From Arachnopeziza araneosa (taxonomy: Eukaryota > Ascomycota > Leotiomycetes > Helotiales > Arachnopezizaceae): a stretch of DNA of 64,000 nucleotides. Both the position numbers and the translations under genes were made by a program. The notes under the pieces are model-generated. The model was not told the DNA's origin, made no database searches, and saw only the letters and a list, made by a program, of their open reading frames with translations. The DNA lies in the NCBI GenBank assembly GCA_003988855.1, contig QYAI01000026.1, positions 62,001-126,000 of the forward strand, read 5' to 3'. Positions 12,306 through 22,477 of the stretch are shown piece after piece (within the stretch, counting starts at the first letter, position 1; each line of letters opens with the position of its first letter).

Positions 12306-13624
12306 ATGCTCAAACACCTCACCCGCCTCCACCTCCAGCACACCAGCCAGCCCATTCTCGCCATCACGAGTCGCCGAGGTCTCTGCCCGCGTCGCAAAAT
12401 GTCGACGTTTACCCTGCCGGATACGCATATCGCGGTGAGCTTGACGGATGGTCTGACCAGGGATGAGGTGCTGGCGTTTCCGGCGTTCAAGGTGTGTTGT
12501 TGATGCCTTGTTCTTTGACGTTTTTGGGGGTTGGTGGTTGGGGGTTGGATTTTGAGAGTTGGCGTTTGGGGTTAGAATGAGACAGGAGGGAGATGAGATT
12601 TGAGATATGAGTGAGGTATGAGTGGTAGCAGTGGATGATGGCTAATGCACTGGGTTGGGCAGAATTGGATCGCTACTCTGAGTGAGAATCTTGAACGGCA
12701 AAAGAGTGATCCCAAGCATGAGTTTCATGATGATCCCTACCAACTCAAGGATATCAAGATTCAAGCCGTGGACCGGTTTGCTGGAGGAAAGATTGGTATG
12801 TTCTCTGTTTGATTCTGGTTTAGTGTATTTTCTGGATTTTGAGATGAGAAGTTCTCGATATCCTTCTCCCAAGCCTCTCTCCGTCACACTAAACCCATAC
12901 TTCCATACCAGACTAAGCCTCTACAGGCTTCCTAAAACTCACTTCCACCCTTGAAAATACCAGCGGTTCATTACCCGGCGCCGTCTTCCTCCGCGGTCCC
13001 AGCGTCGCCATGATGGTTCTTCTCCAACCCTCAGACTTACCTCCCAAGTCACAAGATGAGAAGCATGTCTTACTAACAGTGCAACCCCGTATCGCGGCAG
13101 GTGGGCTCGCCTTCACTGAGCTGCCGGCTGGGATGGTGGATGACGGCACGTTTAAGGGTGCGGCCGCGAGGGAGATTGAGGAGGAATTGGATCTGACGAT
13201 TGGAGAAGAGGAGTTGGTTGATTTGACCGCGTTGGCGCTTCATGGAAGGGAGAAGAGAGAGAAGGTTCCCGACGCGGTTTTCCCTAGCGCTGGAGGCTGC
13301 GATGAGGTTCGTTCTTCGTGAAGCCATTTCATTTCTTTCCTCTCAGAGCTTGGTGCTAAACCTCCCCTCTCTCTTGGCATGGCTAAAAGAGACCACTCTA
13401 ATATCTGAGTACAGTATATCCCCATCTTCCTCTGTGAGAAGAGAGTCCCGAGAGAGACACTGAAGGAGTGGACGGGGAAGTTGACTGGGTTGAGAGACAA
13501 AGGCGAGAAGATTACGCTGAAGTTGGTCAGCGTCGAGGATTTGTGGTGGGAGGGGGCGAGAGACGCAAAGGCATTGGCTGCTTGTGCGCTATGGGAGGGG
13601 TTGAAGAGGAGTGGGAAGCTGTAG
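12306..13624 (+). CDS. Nudix hydrolase, NUDX14-like ADP-sugar diphosphatase
   Basis: This is a predicted 302-residue Nudix enzyme resembling plant NUDX14 ADP-sugar diphosphatases. Exons are 12306-12491, 12663-12795, 12927-13306 and 13415-13624, all in phase. The Nudix helix is divergent. The segment ELPAGMVDDG leads to REIEEEL (residues 188-194), so the metal-binding glutamates are kept while the upstream Gly/Glu spacing is off the strict consensus. The family marker LVDLTALAL and the FPSAGGCDE block follow. The first ATG (12306) adds 31 residues rich in Arg, His and Leu ahead of a second in-frame ATG at 12399 (MSTFTLPD), which looks like a mitochondrial presequence. Leaky scanning could give mitochondrial and cytosolic forms; that is inference. 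Its 3' end faces that of YSA1, 283 bases away. Confidence 0.88.
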
Positions 13625-13907
13625 AGAGAAGGAACGTGAGAGTTGGGAGATTTTTTATGTGAGATAGAGCGAGCTGTTCGGAGGCTCTTTTGATACTCCT
13701 CCAAGAATTAAAGGATTATTCCTCATGAGCAACGGCATATCAGAATGACCGAGTATCCATTTTTATGGGCCAAGACTCAAGTGGGAAGATTCAAAGCTCT
13801 CTTAGCCTCCTGTCTATAAAACTTGTCACTCTTTTTTCCTCACATTCACAACACAACATCTTCAAAGTCAATCACTCTCCCGCTCCCCTCTATTTGAGAT
13901 ACCACAT

Positions 13908-14833
13908 CTACAACCTCCACTTCCTCGCAATCTCAATGCCCTCGGCCAACGTCGCCACGCGGGCATCAATGGCAAAACCCTCATCCTCCAACCTCTTCAA
14001 CTCCTTATCCAGATCCCGGAGTTTGATGTAGAAGACCTCGATGAACTCGTTCTCTTCTAGTTCGGTGACCGGGTTCTGGTTGGCCGGTAAGGACATGTCG
14101 ATGGACACGTGGATCATGCGGAGGTTGGTGTTGCAGAATCCGGGGTCTGGAGAGGGTTAGTGAGATGAGGAGGAGGGGATGGGATTAGGAGGGATCAAGG
14201 CAGTGATTTGATAATGCGAGAGGTAGAGCGAAAGGGAAACAAACTGGCATAACTACCATTGAACATCACTGCCGTCTGCGAGTCCACCGTCCCCACATAA
14301 CCCGTTTCCTCCTTCAACTCTCTAACCGCGGCTTCCTCTGGGGTTTCCCCGACGTCAACCAGCCCGGCCGGGACTTCGATGGTGATCTTGTTGAGAGGCG
14401 GTCGGAACTGCTTTTGGAGCATGAGTTCTGGTCCTGTGATTTGCGTTAGTAAAACTTCACTCTCTTATCTTATTTTGGACCAGAGCTTGAATGAGATTAG
14501 ATGGGGGGAGAGGCGAAAGAATACCATCGGCTCGATCGATGATAGCAACGATTCCAACACCATCTACACTAGAGTCCTTGGGGCGTGTTGGGCGTTCAGC
14601 GTGCTCCCAGGTGCGCAGTTGGCCCGCGGCATCTTGGTATGTCGAGCTGAGAATATTAGCTCCTGTACTTGTAACCCCCCCAAAAATGAGTTATGGAAGA
14701 AGCTTACAGAATCAAACGGCTCCATTTCGCATCTTCGGATTTCTGAAGAGATTAGCGATGTCCAGGCGGTGTGTCGTTGAGTGATACGTACGAGAGGCTC
14801 GGTCCTGAGGACTTTGGCTTTGGAGAGAGACAT
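13908..14833 (-). CDS. YSA1: ADP-ribose pyrophosphatase (Nudix, YSA1 type)
   Basis: The predicted protein has 204 residues. The family hydrolyses ADP-ribose and related ADP-sugars to AMP plus a sugar phosphate in the cytosol. Five exons are 14833-14792, 14742-14708, 14646-14525, 14433-14257 and 14146-13908; the second has only 35 bases. All junctions keep phase and give the family pattern: an MSLSKAKVL start, SEDAKWSRL, then TYQDAAGQ...RTWE and a perfect Nudix box at residues 90-112 ([20 protein letters not shown], then TGY). The C-terminus reads [13 protein letters not shown], as in other fungal YSA1 proteins. The start is the conserved MSLS methionine; an upstream extension of the frame is not family-like. 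It converges on the preceding Nudix gene. Confidence 0.92.
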
Positions 14834-15349
14834 CTTGGGTGGCTGTGGTGAGAATTTATGAGGGTGGATACTCAAGTAGGTGAGAGCTGGAATGGTGGTG
14901 AGGATGTGAGGTTGGGTCAGGCTGCAGTACAACAAACAGTCGAGAATGGCGAGACGCGAATTTTTTGGCTTCAATTACGTCACGCGAGATTTTATGTTTC
15001 AGCGTAGGTTGAAAGTTATTAATACAGTTGATGCAGCTGTATTCAAGAAGAGGCGCAGAAGTGTATTATTCTTTTGCTTTCTAAACCAGATCTCGAAGAT
15101 CTCATCCAGTGGGTTCCGTCCTATCTTTACAATAACTCTCAAACGATGAAAGGACAAAAGCAGTGTTTGGATACTTCTTGTTTCATATTTCCTATACCAC
15201 TTGTCTAAAAATACAGATATCCATGCTCTTATACATATGTATTCAAATTCCTTATATCATCTCGAAACTGATATGGTTTAGCCCCACCACCATCCTGTTC
15301 AAGCCTCTCAATCTTATATATACAACTCCTTCTTAACCCCACTTCCATC
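14834..15349. other. intergenic region
   Basis: This 516-base stretch is upstream of YSA1 and downstream of the small membrane-protein gene, both on the minus strand. It contains no supported gene and is expected to hold the YSA1 promoter. Confidence 0.5.
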
Positions 15350-15886
15350 CTACCATGGCACAGCCGTCGGGCCTTGAACATCTCTCCATTGGCCATCAAC
15401 CGTCGTCTGCTTCCTACTATCACTCATCTCCCTCTGCCCCATATCCACGACCCTCCTTCCAACGCCTAACTTCTTAAACCCCCATCTCCCTGCCCACCAC
15501 AGCAACCCAATACCCACACTACCAACCAGCGTAGGAGGCGCCAGTACCCATCCAACACCGCTGACAAAACCTCCAAAAGCAGTTGCCGACACAGCAGCTA
15601 CAATCGAGCCTACAGCAGCATATTTCGCATACCGAACCACTCGCCAGAAAACGAAGACTCCGAGGTAGTGGAGAGAGCGCAGGAGAGCGCGTGTGCGAAG
15701 CCGAGCTGGCTGAGAGGCAGAGGCTGAGGCGGGCGCGATTAAGTAAGAGAAGTTTTGCTTGAAGGAGGTGAGGGCTGAAGAAGAGGAGGCGTCAGCGGTG
15801 TTGGCGATTTCGGTGGAGGTGGGTTCTGGTTCGGATTTGGATTCGGGCTGTGGCTTTGAGGGATCGGGACCTCTAGAAGGCGACAT
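15350..15886 (-). CDS. small fungal membrane protein of unknown function
   Basis: This is an uninterrupted 178-codon frame with an ATG start. The first ~40 residues are Pro/Ser/Glu-rich and look disordered. The middle carries two or three hydrophobic segments (around YLGVFVFWRVV, AAVGSIVAAVSATAFGGFVSG and TLVGSVGIGLLWWAG). A short basic, polar tail ends the protein. I do not recognise the family. The N-terminal tract followed by glycine/alanine-rich helices would suit a small organelle or ER membrane protein, but that is a guess. Confidence 0.65.
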   Translation of the reverse strand: MSPSRGPDPSKPQPESKSEPEPTSTEIANTADASSSSALTSFKQNFSYLIAPASASASQPARLRTRALLRSLHYLGVFVFWRVVRYAKYAAVGSIVAAVSATAFGGFVSGVGWVLAPPTLVGSVGIGLLWWAGRWGFKKLGVGRRVVDMGQREMSDSRKQTTVDGQWRDVQGPTAVPW

Positions 15887-17317
15887 CTTGAGGTTGTGGT
15901 GAGGACTGAAGAGGTTGGTATTCTTGGGTACTGGCGGACGTTATTTTAGCTCGTAGAAGTTCACATGTAAGGTGGATGTAGCTACGTCATTGGAGAACGG
16001 ACGAAGCGAGGAGACTCTAAAACAACATCAACAACAACCCTTCAAGTAGGTGTTTGAGGCACTCTATGGAACAGAAATATGGAAATGAGTATTTCCGCTG
16101 AAATAATCTTCTGCATTCGATGTAGCACCTACAGTTTCTTCAATTTACCATTTTTCAGCTGTTTAGAAGGTCAAAACACAGATGGCGAGCAAAGGGCATT
16201 GTCCTAGTTTGAATTGGACTTGCGATGTTAGAACTCTGGGGGTTAATTAATCAAGGTACTGCATAATATTTTTTTTTTTTGTAAACAGGAGCGTCAATCA
16301 TCCATTCTTCCGAATCAAATTTTGTCTCGGATTTGACTCATGATTGCAAGTACAGAATCGTCATGCTACTACCAAATATAAGATTGGCATTCTTATTTTT
16401 CTCAAATGCTATTTTGAGTTATCAGTTATATTCCTGCAAATTTAGAGCATGTAGATTTCTTGGTAGTGTCATTCTCAAACTGCATTTTAAGTAGCCAGCT
16501 GTTGATACCAATGTCAATAAAGTATTTTCTTTCAGTTAACACTAATCATGGTCGTACTGCACCCAAAAACCAAAGCAAGCATGTTATGAACTTAGCCGAT
16601 CTTTCCGCTGTCTGAAATATTTGACGAAGGTAATAAGATAAGTACGTTTTTAGATACAAGAGGGAGTCTCAAATGAGGTTAAAACAAGCATTCATACAGT
16701 AGCTTGAGTGGATTGAAAGCTCTGGTAAATTACATTTCAACCCTGCACTTGTTATGTGCTATCGCGGAGCTATTTTCCTTTCGGAACTGAAATGAATATA
16801 ATCCACCTGACATCAAGGGTCTCCAAGTGGGACCCTAAGCAAGTTGAGGCTGAGATCATATTAGAAATTTCTGAAAATGGCCGTGGCGTAGTCATACAGG
16901 AACGCTTCATGGCGAGCTAAGAAATGGGATAGGTTCAAAAATACCGAAGCTCAGGGGTTCAAGGCAAAACGGCAAGAGCAAGTGATGCCATAGGTTCGTC
17001 TCGACATGTCGTGTTGAAGAGGTGCTCTGAGGTGTGGTCGTAAGATATTTGGGCTGAGAAGTCAAGGTGTCATAGGTTCTTGTTCAGCTTCTTCCCAGGG
17101 TCGAAACTCAGTGTCCCGAATGGAAAGCCGAGGGGAAAACAGAAGGGCTTTGTGAGGCAGCCACCCGCCCGTTCTGGTGTTACTTGAATGAGGTGTTCGT
17201 CGCCACTTCTGAAACATTGAAGAGATCTCGAAGACTCCAGAGAAACCTTAGTTTGAGCCAAATCTGCACCAAAGCGAAAATGGGACGTGAGTAAGTTAAA
17301 TTTATATATTCTCCTCC
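15887..17317. other. AT-rich intergenic region
   Basis: This 1.4-kb AT-rich stretch has no supported gene. It includes a 12-base T run near 16269-16280. It lies between the start of the small membrane-protein gene and the start of the Sur7-like gene, so it is a divergent promoter region. Confidence 0.5.
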
Positions 17318-18312
17318 ATGGTAGACACTGATCCGCACTGCTATTGTAGAATATGGTTTCAAATTTGTACACTAGGTAAGGGTGTCTTCCAGGCAGCTAG
17401 AATCTGTTGAGTTATTGACATCAAATAGTCTCATGGGGGTTGTCACTCTGTATTGTGATAGGATGTCTTTCTTCCCATACCGCTATATTCAACATCCTGC
17501 AATTCGACACTTCCAGTTTGCAACAGCATGTCGCAGGATTCACTAACAAAACGACCAACACTACTGTCTCACTAGCTGAGTTACAATCCGAAGAGTTAGG
17601 TTATCGATACGAGTTTGGGATATTAGGTAGGAGTTATTAGCTATCAAGTTAGCTTTTTAACCATTACTGAAACTTCCCACAGGTGTTTGTACACTCAAAC
17701 CAAACCAAACCAAACCAAACCGCTTGCGTTGGCCATTTTGCCAAGACCATCTCTGTCTGGGATGCTCTTTTTGCAGATCCCAATAATCCCATCCACAATG
17801 CCTCCCTTATCAATGCTTGGCAAACAACGTCTCCTCCTCAAAGGATTGGTCATGCCGACGACAGGACACAAAAAGCCTTCTTACAAACCGCAGACGCATT
17901 ACTCATTGTGTCTCTCGTCCTCACACCTATTCGTCTCGTTCTCTCCATACCCAAGATCCGGCAACAAATAAAGCGTGACTCGGTAGATGGAAAAGGCAGT
18001 GATAAATACTTAGCTCTAAACTATCTAGATCTCGTCATGCATATCGTGGTGCTAGTGGCTTGGATTTATGTATGTACCAGCAACAACACAGTTTTTGACT
18101 TTGGGATCGTCGGGTTGAGTTTCTTGATTGTTTCTTTTGTGATCAAGATCATGGGCGATCTGGAGCTGTTTACGATCTGCGTTGTTTCCCTGAGGGATAG
18201 TATGGTTGCCCAGAGGAGAGCGGAAGCGGCGGGCCACGAATTCGAAAATCATCCTTTACAGCGTATGTATAACGAAAACCAAGCAGAGGCACAGCGTGCA
18301 TTCACATCCTAA
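17318..18312 (+). CDS. four-span claudin/Sur7-like membrane protein
   Basis: Exons 17318-17375 and 17429-17626 join in phase and give a first membrane segment (SWGLSLCIVIGC), then an outer loop with NKT and NTT glycosylation sites. The last exon carries three more membrane segments (ALLIVSLVLTPIRLVLSI, DLVMHIVVLVAWIYV, FGIVGLSFLIVSFVIKI). The third exon can be joined in two ways. Splicing 17626 to an acceptor at 17777 (CTTTTTGCAG) gives an intact 263-residue protein. Splicing to the acceptor at 17683 gives a claudin-like FGILGVC...C loop, but the frame then breaks at a (CAAAC)5 repeat and would read through only with one more repeat unit. The topology suggests the Sur7/claudin superfamily; the role is unknown. 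The last exon frame is certain, the 5' structure less so. Confidence 0.6.
17696..17720. repeat. (CAAAC)5 pentanucleotide repeat
   Basis: Five perfect tandem CAAAC units sit either in the second intron or in the extracellular-loop exon of the Sur7-like gene, depending on the splice model. The unit length is not a multiple of three, so copy-number change would shift any reading frame through it. Confidence 0.9.
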
Positions 18313-19250
18313 ATTTAGCTTGAGATGAAAGAGGGCCATCTTCTGCATAAGTGGAAAGCTTTTATTTGTTGTTAATCTAGTTAAATAAACCAATCCTCTG
18401 AAACGCCTCTGTACCAATAAAATCCAAGTCATTATCATCTACAACATCACCCCTTCCACTACGATCCCTATCTTATCTCCCAACCCTCCCCAGCCGCCTT
18501 TCCAACTTTCTCCTCCTCCTCGGATTAACAGGACTCTCACCACCCACAAAAATTGTCGTGCCGTACAAGAAGCGCCCAAAATGGCCCCAATAACTGAGCC
18601 CACCTACGGCTCGTTGATCCAATACTCACAATCGTCAAACACACTTCTGTAGCCCACAACAAGGAGCAATGTTTCTTACTCCTCGTGCCGTGCTTGTCTG
18701 TACAGGTTCCGCTTCTTAGATTTTGACTAAGTAATCTATCCCTTCTGGGAAGGGCCACCTTCAGGTTGGATATTTTCCATTTTGGATCATCATATAAAAG
18801 CAACAAGAAAGGAAAAAGAAACAGCAAAAGTCTAGCTACATCATACTAGGTTAAATTCAAACCCGAATATCGAAAGGAAATGAAATAAAATGAAAGCTGT
18901 GGTAAGAAATATTAGGAAAAACAATCACTGGTTAGAACGCGAAAGATTGTACCTGAGTGATCGTGACGAGAGCCTCGCCAATTCGTATGTCTCAGTGTCA
19001 CTCAAGAGCAGGAAGGTCGTATGTAGTAGGGCAGGTGGAGCCAAAACTGACGTTAGAGAGATGGGAAGAAAATTATTTTGTACCCACCTTCCCGACGTCA
19101 CGTTGTTTAGCATAAGCATGTCTATCTTCTGATGAACTGTGGATATATAAACTACTATTTTTACTGATTATTTATTTGCAGGCCCTATTTTGATAAGTTC
19201 TAAGTTTTCAAGCGGGAGAATGGAGAGCGAGGTGGGAAGACAAACATGTT
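18313..19250. other. intergenic region between convergent genes
   Basis: This 0.9-kb stretch lies between the 3' ends of the Sur7-like gene (plus) and the AhpC/TSA gene (minus). Short frames on both strands lack protein-like features. I see nothing else in it. Confidence 0.5.
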
Positions 19251-20197
19251 TCAATAAACCCCTAATCCCCTTACTGCTTCTTCGAGGTTCGGGATATCAT
19301 CAGCTGTTTTGTTTGGACCACCCCATCGAACGGATCCCACTTGTACATCGTTAGTTCTTCCATTTAAAATGCCACGAAGATTTACTTGAAAAGCATGGTG
19401 GAGAAGCAGAGAAGCTACAACAAAAAGGTCTGATGCTAGACTTATGAGAAATTTGATAAAACTCACTTTCATCACATGCCCAGGCTCCTCCTACTACCCA
19501 ACGATTCGCACTACCATCTGCAGGTACATCGCGCGCCCAGATTCCTTCCTCGTTCCCTAACTTCCTTGCCGCCATCTGCGTCCAAGGATTCATCAAGTGC
19601 CACGTTGTGCTGACCCCAAGCCCCCAGCTTGCATATACTTCTCTCTCCTGATCAGCAACAACATTTATGGCCCAGGCACCGCCCAAAGTATTGATCCATT
19701 TATCAGTTGCAGACCGAGAGCAGTGAGATACTGCTATAAAGGAGATTTGAGGATATTTGTTTGCTAAACGGCGAAGTTCGAGGAATGTTTTCTCGGCGAC
19801 TGTAGGGTAAGAAAGTTAGCGAATGCTCGAAGTAGGAGGCTCGGTTGAAAGAATATAGAGACTTACAAGAACAACCACAATGTCTCAAGAATACTATAAT
19901 ACTAGGTCGTCCACTCCCATCTTGTACGGGGATCTTCAATTTATCACTTGTCGGTGCTCTCGTTCCCAATGTAGGCGGAGCTGCTACTTCGATAGGTGGT
20001 GGTATTGGAGTTTGCCACGACTTCAGGCTTGTAGGAACTTGTAGATTTGTAAATGGATTGGCAAAAGGTAACAGCTCACTTCGATCTTTCGATTTAGTAG
20101 CTGATGAATTTCCGCCAGTAAGGTTAGAGCTATCAGGAAATGAAGAAGGCAGACCAGCTTTGCGAAGTGCAATCTTAGTTGAGATTTTTGCCAACAT
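19251..20197 (-). CDS. AhpC/TSA-type thioredoxin-fold antioxidant-domain protein
   Basis: This predicts 275 residues from three exons: 20197-19867, 19799-19467 and 19414-19251, all in phase. About 100 residues of Ser/Pro-rich N-terminus precede a thioredoxin-like domain. It contains VFLRHCGC at about 102-109, giving Cys107 and Cys109, then FAEKTFLELRRLANKY and ISFIAVSHCS. Later come WINTLGGAWAINVVAD, GVSTTWHLMNP and the C-terminal GSVRWGGPN block. This pattern fits the peroxiredoxin-like AhpC/TSA family (PRXL2C/AAED1-like) found in many fungi. The CGC arrangement differs from the classic peroxiredoxin TxxC motif, so peroxidase activity is not assured. The last donor (GTGAGT) and acceptor (TTGTAG) are good. 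Confidence 0.78.
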
Positions 20198-22477
20198 ATT
20201 GGTTTTGGATGCTTTGACTTATAGCGCAGGGGAAACGGACTCTCGAAAAAGAAATATAGAGAAAGAAGATCGAAGGAAGCCTACCGTGAACTCGTTCAAG
20301 ATATTTGACTATGGAACGGAGCTTTGAAACAGGAGGTTGTAAGAGTGTTTGGGCTACCTAGGCCAGGAGTGTCAGAGCGTAGACTTCTAGAGCCTGTCAC
20401 ATCACGATTGGTAGCTTTCAATTAGCCAAATCTCATCTCGTTTCTTGATATGATTTTGGTTGGGGAGCTTGAACATTGGTAATTACAAAGACAACCACCC
20501 AGTCAATCTCTCCTACAGGCGCGCGGCAAACACCGAACTTTGCTGAGTCAACAACATGGTTTGCGAAAACAGAACCCAAACACTCCTCAAACTCTTCATT
20601 CCTTCTATGCTTGTCTATCAACATCACTCTTCACTTCTCGTCAGGACACAGCAATTCTCATGGGTTGTTTAAATGCTAGCGGATGATAAGGTCAAATCCA
20701 TATCTCTTCATCAATACCCAAACGGTGCTTTCTTGGCGTTTCTCTCTGCTTTCCACTATCACAGCATCCAAGTCACGGCAAGTGTGTGACACGCTATGAG
20801 AAGCGTAGAAATGTGGAAGAGTGGGAATTGAGAACATCGGCACTGGTGTGAGACCGCTTTGGCATTGCAATGCATTTCGCAGATTGTCAATGCAATGATC
20901 TAAATATGATATCAGCTCTTGCTAGCTAAGTTGGTTGGAATAAAACTGATAGACGTGTACTTGTCTATGTTTATTATGTAATTGACTTGAGAAATCGAGA
21001 TGGACGTCGTAGTATTTAGGGTTGAGCGCTCGTTCGAAGCAGATCCTATCGAGCGATTAGATCTGAGATTAGCGAGCTCAGGATATTGAGATTTACAACA
21101 CAATGTAATCTGTGGAAAACCTCTACTCTACATTAAGTCAGTTGCTTTAATAAGATTAAAACTTGCTACTTACTTCATGCATACCTTTCCATCTTACTCT
21201 AGCTTTCAAGGAGCAACTTTCTTTACAGATTCAACTTCATCCTCTGACGCCTCCATATATAAACCTTCCATAGTTAGTCTGCAACTCATTACCATTAACT
21301 TGCCATCCAATATTCCTTCCAGTTTGCATCTATTTCAAGAATTCCACCAGATTGGAGCCATATGGTTTGGACGGATTTGTGTGACCTCTTCTTTCTCTTA
21401 CGCTTCGATCATGCTTCCTGCGAGATTGGGGTCGCGAAGTGTGGCGCAATGCTCTCCCGTGCCGCTCTGATTCTCAGATCTGAGCTGCAGGAGCTGATAA
21501 GATGTCACAACCGGGCACGCGCGACGTGAAAAGAAGCTAGATATAGATAGACATTCAGCCTCAGTATTTTCCAAGCCTATTTTGCACTTCGAAGGTTCAG
21601 CTTTGTTTTACAGTGCATGCCTGTGCAAAGTTGCTAACCACTTAAGGAGCACTTCTCGCCAAATCATGTACCAAGTGCTGAATCAAATGCACGCTATGGC
21701 TAGGTAGCCGGCATTTCTTACTCGTCGGAGAATTTGAACGTTGGAGGCGAGGATCTTCTCTTCTTTATGTTAAAGCGTACCGCTAGACAGTTAAACACTA
21801 CTAGTAATAATGTGGACGATTCCTGCAGTGTTGCCTCGAAAGAGTTAAGCAACAAACCCAAGTAAGACAATTTCAACGGACCGAAGCCATTCAAATATCT
21901 ATGTTCTTTGCTTTTGCGGTCGGCTTGACCGTCTACCAGTGACATATGGGCGATTTTGAGGCTTGATGGAATCGACATCCATGTTGAATAAGTCGTCAAA
22001 ACTTGCTCGCCAAAGTGGCTCTCGTGGGTCCTGGTACCCGCCTTATCTATTCCCGTCTTGTTTTCCTGCATGCTGGAGCCGGAATAACCTGAAGGTAGTT
22101 TTTTGGCGTTCTCTTATCCCAACCGATTCGCTTCGTTTAGAAAGAAGGAAAATACGGACTTGTTCATAAATTCAGTTGTAATTTGAACACTTAGTTTTTA
22201 CAGCCTCGAATAATTCAGGGATGTTCTCTTAGCTAGATTTTGAACTACTTGGCTAGTCATCAGTGGCGTATATTTGAAGCACTTAAGTAATAATATTTCC
22301 CCAGATTATGAGGTTTGAAATAATCACTCAAAAAACACAAGATAATAACTTGACACTGCGCTTGATGAGATAAGTGAGATGGCTTGAGTTTTCTCATCAC
22401 ATTGGCCATTTCAAAAACCAACACGCTAAGATTGCGAATTGACCAGAATCTTTCACTACTGGTACTTTGCTATTTAT
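20198..22477. other. gene-poor intergenic region
   Basis: This 2.3-kb AT-rich stretch separates the AhpC/TSA gene start from the 3' end of the ATR gene. An ATG-started 117-codon minus-strand frame (22071-21718) and a short minus-strand frame at 20627-20433 are the only candidates. Neither shows a known domain, and I do not call them. Confidence 0.4.

Noticed and set aside
17440..17640. Stand-alone frame starting at TTG
   Set aside because: It is the second exon of the Sur7-like gene, joined in phase to an ATG exon at 17318.
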